DNA of 64,000 nt from Deltaproteobacteria bacterium (lineage in GTDB: Bacteria; Myxococcota; JACPTQ01): the NCBI GenBank assembly GCA_016192705.1, contig JACPTQ010000017.1:1-64000 (forward strand). The letters run 5' to 3'. Under the pieces are notes generated by a model, which worked only from the letters and a program-made list of their open reading frames with translations, did no database searches and was not told the origin of the DNA. Made by a program: the position numbers and the translations under genes. Shown here one piece after another: positions 63,801 to 64,000 of the stretch; position 1 is the first letter of the stretch, and the number at the start of each line of letters is the position of its first letter.

Positions 63801-64000
63801 TCTTATTGGTCTTGAGGAGGTTCTCGCCGCTCGCGAGAAGTTTAGGGATCATCACCGTTGTCGCGGCTTGCAGGTGTTTGCGCGCGGACGACGAAATGCG
63901 CGCCGCAAATGCTTTGAGGGCGCCGATTTCCCCGAGCCCGTGACGAAGTTGGAGGAGTCCCGTGTAAGGCGGCGTGAACGACGGATCGTTTTCAATCGAG
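60808..64000 (-). CDS. TPR-CHAT protease-like protein (5' end outside window)
   Basis: The minus-strand frame is open to the right edge, so the gene begins beyond 64000; the ATG at 63855 is only an internal candidate. About 400 residues of TPR-like repeats (AIKILERVLAMETKAKDF, ALQLYRKAEAEFAKL) precede a CHAT domain. The CHAT core has His in FVHFASHGLLAD and Cys in VVLSACQTGSG, the catalytic dyad of this caspase-like peptidase family, then RVVVSLWSVGDESTALLM. CHAT-TPR proteins act in bacterial stress, cell death and defence. Partners are unknown. Confidence 0.92.
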   Translation of the reverse strand, partial: SIENDPSFTPPYTGLLQLRHGLGEIGALKAFAARISSSARKHLQAATTVMIPKLLASGENLLKTNKKRAALADYRRSAMLLEAVGLACPAGIFYGRAAHAAYQLPDFKLGVTLLETATLRCLSEKNARVATTYVKRIAFYKKINGDFEGSLAALVRLEAMWRELGERRQIAEVLASQVTELTSLGRWDDADAKFDAAIKIAMSLGDRVLEADILMGGANACGHRSDFDCALVRARQAVAMREALGDKKKLATALGDLGKLLSSAGHLDEAIKILERVLAMETKAKDFTALAGTQVNLGAAYRERGDPVRALQLYRKAEAEFAKLPAFARFRAVVIANIGNTYVALGLPEKALEHHERALALKRRFANKRELAQSLFDMARVLSTLTRRRDARARAEEALKLYEEIKDAAAIAEIQVFLSAIAAEEGRRSDARSLLDKAIAAQERLNYRAALAHSRYVSAIHRLDFDNDPAAAARELEAARKLLSSRGASAQHLDLLITAAIKRKEGDRSGALAALTAVAQMVDEQRDLLKADEFKMAYFANAGNIYRDIADLTFEGSGGNATGIAAAVEALERQKARALLDWLTSRGTAWSGARAGEAVLIDRERVASRTLGFVQKQIAGLLGRATTARQAARITVLESRRKKLLDELDTLRAEIKAANPLVAIPARAPALSVAALQRDHLAPSETLILYSVGRADTLVIVATKERLVYHRLALPAAKLEEKVAAYRDAYLVQREIARPKAFIRDGLALSRVLLGSIEPALIASGRDLIIVPDGPLAALPFEALIVDGDPEQKRMMFLIERNAVSYVPSASVLVALRERERKTPPAQTGFFAVGDPVYDYGAFRRGQPETAIEGASRSRALATVAWDGPLLTRLPATATEVDRISKLFPGAANLYLRGDARESIVKSPRLRNNRFVHFASHGLLADNFQALALTLDPKDADDGFLELREIQALSLNAEAVVLSACQTGSGRQVKGEGVVGLTHAFLFAGAPRVVVSLWSVGDESTALLMVEMYRRFGPPGTPRAAHALRDAKLALLRGTPATATAPYAAPFFWAPFVIVGAPR

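Overview
The window is GC-rich DNA from a bacterium with a complex regulatory repertoire: a Pkn-type Ser/Thr kinase, several histidine kinases, two NtrC-type activators, an MshEN-domain protein, and very large TPR and CHAT proteins. This style fits Myxococcota or a related former-Deltaproteobacteria lineage. A complete gas vesicle locus suggests a planktonic aquatic life. The lineage is inferred from gene content only. No rRNA, tRNA, CRISPR array or phage was recognised.

Layout. 1-13 kb: Ser/Thr kinase (cut by the left edge), hisS, a histidine kinase/sigma-54 activator pair, a second membrane kinase, an orphan MalF-type permease and sppA. 13-21 kb: two small genes, a mobile element, a TPR-like protein, argG, and a glycogen/galactose block (GH57 branching enzyme, galT, glgA). 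21-31 kb: an E2-type acyltransferase domain, a DEAD-box helicase, a giant TPR gene split by a frameshift, a tandem zinc-ribbon protein and a HEAT-repeat protein. 31-43 kb: Cys-rich and thioredoxin-fold proteins, atpD-atpC, the MshEN protein, three glycosyltransferases, an orphan sugar-binding lipoprotein and coaX. 43-47.6 kb: forward gas vesicle operon (gvpA, a GvpC-like gene, gvpN, two small genes, gvpF/L, gvpG, a gvpA paralogue, gvpK, gvpJ-like). 47.6-51 kb: an NHL-repeat lipoprotein. 51-60.5 kb: four-helix-bundle genes plus two reverse operons that look like the control and assembly half of the gas vesicle system (Hsp20-GvpF/L-GvpF/L, and receiver-unknown-Cdc48 ATPase-NtrC-kinase). The right edge cuts a TPR-CHAT gene.

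How it works together. The gas vesicle locus appears to be sigma-54 controlled. A textbook -24/-12 promoter precedes gvpA, and a near-consensus one precedes the Hsp20/GvpF operon on the opposite strand. An NtrC-family activator, a receiver-kinase hybrid, a stand-alone receiver and a Cdc48-like unfoldase are encoded in the same neighbourhood.

The window is also rich in small mobile DNA. A roughly 550-bp MITE-like element occurs three times; each copy has inverted ends and lies between direct repeats of 9-10 bp, and one copy carries a nested 151-bp insert. There are also a 125-bp inverted-end repeat, short palindromic repeats inserted in frame into protein linkers, GCGGNN-type tracts in many linkers, and four-helix-bundle (S23/IVP-like) genes bracketed by inverted simple-sequence tracts. 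One of these modules splits the reverse gas vesicle operons.
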